From the NCBI RefSeq assembly GCF_014646095.1, contig NZ_BMMU01000018.1:123362-187361 (forward strand): a DNA stretch of 64,000 nucleotides, written 5' to 3'. The stretch is from Streptomyces lacrimifluminis. GTDB lineage: Bacteria > Actinomycetota > Actinomycetes > Streptomycetales > Streptomycetaceae. Numbering within the stretch: the stretch's first letter is position 1; each line of letters begins with the position of its first letter. A program made the position numbers and the translations under genes. Below, piece after piece: positions 61,257-64,000 of this stretch. The notes under the pieces are model-generated. The model worked only from the letters and a program-made list of their open reading frames with translations, had not been told where the DNA came from and searched no databases.

Positions 61257-61889
61257 ATGAACTCCATCGACTCCGTCACCCTTGAGGTGGCCGACACCAC
61301 AGCCGCCGCCCGCTTCTACTCCACCGCATTCGGACTGGTCCCGCCGCAAGTGCGCCTGCGCGCCTCCGAAGCCCCCACAACCGGCTTCCGCGGTTTCACC
61401 CTGTCACTCGTGGTGTCCCAGCCAGGCAACGTCGACGCGCTTGTCGGCGCCGCCCTCGACGCCGGCGCCACCGCCCTCAAGCCCACCTCGAAGTCCCTAT
61501 GGGGCTACGGCGGAGTCGTTCAGTCCCCGGACGGCACGATCTGGAAAATCGCGACATCGGCGAGGAAGGACACGGGCCCGGTCACCCGGGACTTCGACGA
61601 GCTCGTGCTCCTGCTGGGCGTCGAGGATGTGAAGGCCACCAAGCAGTTCTACATCGAACAGGGTCTCACTGTGGGTAAGAGCTTCGGCGGCAAGTACGTC
61701 GAGTTCGCCACCGGGCCGGGCCCCGTCAAGTTGGCTCTGTACAAGCGCCGTGCCCTCGCCAAGGACGCGGGTGTCCCCGCCGTCGGCACCGGATCGCACC
61801 GGCTGGTGCTCTCCAGCGACGCCGACCCGTTCAGCGACCCGGACGGGTTCCTCTGGGAAACCACTACTCCCCTGACCGTCACCGCCTGA
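61257..61889 (+). CDS. Glyoxalase/bleomycin-resistance (VOC) family protein
   Basis: 210 residues, two VOC half-domains: VTLEVADTTAAARFYSTAFG, VVQSPDGTIWKIAT and LLLGVEDVKATKQFYIEQGL, SDPDGFLWETTTPLT. Metal-binding positions are not clearly His/Glu in the first half. Function unknown, stands alone. Confidence 0.88.
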   Translation: MNSIDSVTLEVADTTAAARFYSTAFGLVPPQVRLRASEAPTTGFRGFTLSLVVSQPGNVDALVGAALDAGATALKPTSKSLWGYGGVVQSPDGTIWKIATSARKDTGPVTRDFDELVLLLGVEDVKATKQFYIEQGLTVGKSFGGKYVEFATGPGPVKLALYKRRALAKDAGVPAVGTGSHRLVLSSDADPFSDPDGFLWETTTPLTVTA

Positions 61890-61927
61890 CCTCCGATTAT
61901 AGGACGGCACTTACGGAAGAGGCCCCC

Positions 61928-62199
61928 TATGGCCTACGGCTGCATCGCATCGCCGAAGACCCGGACTGGTTCCCGCGCCGCCGACGGCCGGACGAAAAGG
62001 TTTTCACCACGGCGGGGCGGCCGACATCCTGCGGACCGCGCTGTGTACAGAGCTGCGCGCACCGGATCCGACAGCACTCGTACACATCTGCGGGCCGGAC
62101 AAACTCATAGCCCACGCCGCCAACCAGACGGCCACGGCGGGCTGGCACGCCAACCAGCGAACTGGTCACGCGCTTCTCTCTGTGCCGGTCGGTTGGTGA
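61928..62199 (+). pseudogene. Frameshifted fragment of an unknown gene
   Basis: A first frame reads YGLRLHRIAEDPDWFPRRRR from about 61928; a different frame, from 62011 to TGA 62199, reads GGAADILRTALCTELRAPDP, ALVHICGPDKLIAHAANQ, AGWHANQRTGHALLSVPVGW. Both are plausible protein but offset, and no start or promoter is seen. The end overlaps the last bases of the convergent PhyH gene. Confidence 0.5.
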
Positions 62200-62986
62200 T
62201 GCGGGTGGCCCAGTACTCGATCGAAGTCGGGGTCACCGGACAGGAGGCGCCAGAGCCTGATCCGGTTGTGGATCTCCAGCCTGCCCGTGGCCTGTTCGTA
62301 CCAGGGGAAGACGTGGCCCAACTCCTCACGCACCGCCGGGTCGTGCAGGTCCCCCGTGTCCCAGAGCCGCACCTGCGGCACGGTCGGGTTGAAGCGGATC
62401 TTGTACATGTGCCGGACGGTGTCGCTGTCGTTGCGCCGCCCGCCGTGCCAGATGCCGTGGTGCAGCAGGACGACCGTGCCGGCCGGGCAGGTCAGCCGGG
62501 TCTGGCCGCGCAGGTTCTGGTAGCGGCCGGTGTCGGTCTCGTTGGTCCGGCGCAGATGGCTGCCCGGGACGATGAGCGTGCCGCCCATGTCCGCGGTGAC
62601 GGCCTGCGGGTAGTACATGAGCTGCACGTCGAAGGCGTCGGTCCGCAGATCGATGAGAGCGTCGGCGTGCAGCGGCTGCGCGCTGCCCTCGCGCGGATCA
62701 CGCGTGTGCACGTGGTGATGGTCGACGGTCGGATCCGTGCCCACCAGGCTCTCCAACGCGCCTGCCACGGCGGGCAGTTCGACGAGCCGTCGGGCGAAGG
62801 ATCGGATCCCTCGGGGAACGCCTTCGGCACAGGGGTGCCGTACGGCACGGAGGGCAGCCCCGCCGCGAAGACGCCGAACGCCTCGTTGTTGAGTTCCGCG
62901 GGCACGATGCCGTCGAGGCGCAGGAAACCGTGGGCCACGAACCGCGCCACCTGGACAGTACTCAGCAGTTGTCGTGTGGTTGGCAT
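62166..62986 (-). pseudogene. Phytanoyl-CoA dioxygenase (PhyH) family gene with an internal frameshift
   Basis: The natural N-terminus MPTTRQLLSTVQVARFVAHG, LRLDGIVPAELNNEAFGVFA runs from ATG 62986 to about 62810; the body continues in another frame with IRSFARRLVELPAVAGALES, HTRDPREGSAQPLHADALID (iron ligands His and Asp), MGGTLIVPGSHLRRT and WHGGRRNDSD. One missing base near 62810, in GAGGGATC, explains the shift. If the read is wrong the enzyme is intact: a non-haem iron, 2-oxoglutarate oxygenase of about 273 residues. Confidence 0.8.
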
Positions 62987-63195
62987 ACGGCAACCGTTGG
63001 AAGAGACGGTACGAAGTCATCGGCCGTAATCAGCAAGCACTGGTAATTTTCCACCATGCCCCACTGCTGAAGTTCGTTCTCGACCTGCCTCGGGTCGGCT
63101 GTTTCGGACAGGGCTTCGAAACCGCACGGTAGGAGGTAGTGGGCCAGGGCCCGCGGATCTGCGCCGAGGCTCCGATGGACGCGCCCATCGGAGCC
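62962..63195 (-). other. Open frame without a start, likely gene remnant
   Basis: The minus strand reads DGRVHRSLGADPRALAHYLL, EALSETADPRQVENELQQWG, MVENYQCLLITADDFVPSLP before a TGA inside the PhyH start region. Composition looks coding, but no good start exists and an in-frame TGA lies just upstream. Not recognised. Confidence 0.35.
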
Positions 63196-63204
63196 TCAAC
63201 GCCG

Positions 63205-64000
63205 TCAGCCCAGGCCGAACCGTTCGGCGTGCACCTGCAGGCGGGGAACCTTCAGTCCGTGCAGGGCGCTGAGCACTGCCGAGGTCATCGCGGGCGGGCC
63301 ACAGACGTACACGTCGCGTTCGGCCAGGTCGGGAACCAGGGCGCGGAGACTCTCCGGCTCGAACGGCGCGCTGCCCTCCCCCGTACGGCCCGTGAGCAGG
63401 TGCAGCTGCCCACCGAGGTCCGCGACCAGAGTTCGTACCTCATCGACCAGCACGGCGTCGTCCTCGCTGCGCACCCGGTAGAGCACGACGACATCGCCGC
63501 CCGCTTCCTCCTCCAGCAGGGCGCGCACCGGCGTGATGCCCACTCCTCCGGCGATCAGCAGTGCGCCGGGCCGTGTCCGGTGCAATGAGGTGAACGCCCC
63601 GTACGGCCCCTCGACGAACGCGCGGGTCCCGACCGGGAGGTGCCGCAGGCCGGCGCTGGTGCTGCCGACCGCCTTGGCGGTCAGGCGCAGTGTGCGGCCG
63701 TCGGGTGCCGCCGACAGCGAGAAGGGGTTCGCCAGCCACCAGTGGTTGTGCCCGGGGAACCGCCAGATGCAGAACTGGCCCGCCCTGGCCGGGAGCCTGT
63801 CGAGGTGCCGGCCGGTGACGTGCACCGACACCACGCCGTCCGACTCCGGCACCACCGCCGTGACCTCGAACCGGTGATAGGCGTTGCGCCACAGCGGCAT
63901 CACGATCCGCCCCGTGACCAGGGCACCGAACGCGAACAGCCACAGGGCCCACCAGTAGGTCATCGCGGGCGCGGAGGAGCTGAACGTCGTGGTCTCCTGC
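63205..64000 (-). CDS. Ferredoxin-reductase-type membrane oxidoreductase (5' end outside window)
   Basis: The frame is open to the right edge (TTTFSSSAPAMTYWWALWLF), so the gene starts outside. A last membrane helix (YWWALWLFAFGALVTGRIVM) leads into the FAD domain (HWWLANPFSLSAAPDGRTLR with the FSL-type FAD motif), GALLIAGGVGITPVRALLEE for NAD(P), and the C-terminal VYVCGPPAMTSAVLSAL. This is the layout of ferric-reductase-like transmembrane flavoproteins. It likely moves electrons from NAD(P)H across the membrane. At least 264 residues are present. Confidence 0.9.
   Translation of the reverse strand, partial: QETTTFSSSAPAMTYWWALWLFAFGALVTGRIVMPLWRNAYHRFEVTAVVPESDGVVSVHVTGRHLDRLPARAGQFCIWRFPGHNHWWLANPFSLSAAPDGRTLRLTAKAVGSTSAGLRHLPVGTRAFVEGPYGAFTSLHRTRPGALLIAGGVGITPVRALLEEEAGGDVVVLYRVRSEDDAVLVDEVRTLVADLGGQLHLLTGRTGEGSAPFEPESLRALVPDLAERDVYVCGPPAMTSAVLSALHGLKVPRLQVHAERFGLG

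Noticed and set aside
1..64000. tRNA, rRNA, CRISPR arrays, biosynthetic gene clusters or phage genes
   Set aside because: None could be supported: no cloverleaf with GGTTCGAATCC-type arm, no regular repeat-spacer pattern, no PKS/NRPS or structural phage genes.

Overview
The window is high-GC actinobacterial chromosome, almost certainly Streptomyces. Third codon positions are nearly all G or C, GTG and TTG starts are common, and ribosome binding sites are GGAGG-like. Streptomyces-type families are present: an XRE/DUF397/anti-sigma ATPase triad, a c-di-AMP (ydaO-type) riboswitch ahead of an NlpC/P60 hydrolase, Tap peptidase and MurT/GatD. The order pfkA, tap, urease operon, bioF recalls, from memory and unchecked, the S. 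coelicolor SCO12xx core region.

Layout. (1) 1-16 kb, sugar island: the end of a modular glycosidase cut by the left edge, a SpoIIE phosphatase, an IclR regulator, a LacI regulator with two perfect operators, an ABC sugar importer (two permeases and a binding lipoprotein), a GH42 beta-galactosidase and a secreted GH30 hydrolase paralogous to the cut gene. A DUF779 protein, a secreted phosphodiester-glycosidase-domain protein and a GDPD-like secreted protein follow. The simplest reading is breakdown of beta-galactan or arabinogalactan outside the cell, import of oligomers, and cleavage by GH42 inside. No ATPase is encoded here; the shared MsiK ATPase would be expected to serve.
(2) 16-28 kb, core metabolism: a translationally coupled quinone-oxidoreductase and two acyl-CoA dehydrogenases, a cupin regulator, a dithiol flavin reductase, ATP-dependent DNA ligase with NUDIX, an aldehyde dehydrogenase, and an acyl-CoA dehydrogenase divergent from a TetR gene.
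(3) 28-37 kb: peptide deformylase, murT-gatD (lipid II amidation), pfkA, a CtaG-like protein, and a lipoprotein with a PASTA-like repeat just before a Ser/Thr kinase.
(4) 36.5-41 kb: a LytTR regulator / DUF485 / SSS symporter / LytS operon.
(5) 41-46.4 kb: AsnC regulator, a guanidine-modifying hydrolase coupled to ornithine aminotransferase, a decayed locus, an acyltransferase and an epimerase.
(6) 46.4-53 kb: tap and the complete urease operon ureABCFGD without ureE.
(7) 53-60.8 kb: Phd antitoxin, an orphan clpP, the riboswitch-controlled hydrolase, LysE/LysR, the anti-sigma/XRE/DUF397 triad and bioF.
(8) 60.8-64 kb: a disturbed end with lower-GC DNA, gene fragments, a frameshifted PhyH oxygenase and a ferredoxin-reductase-type gene cut by the right edge.

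Three short intergenic repeat families recur. In two places the repeat supplies the last codons and stop of a gene. I found no tRNA, rRNA, CRISPR array, intact transposase or biosynthetic gene cluster.
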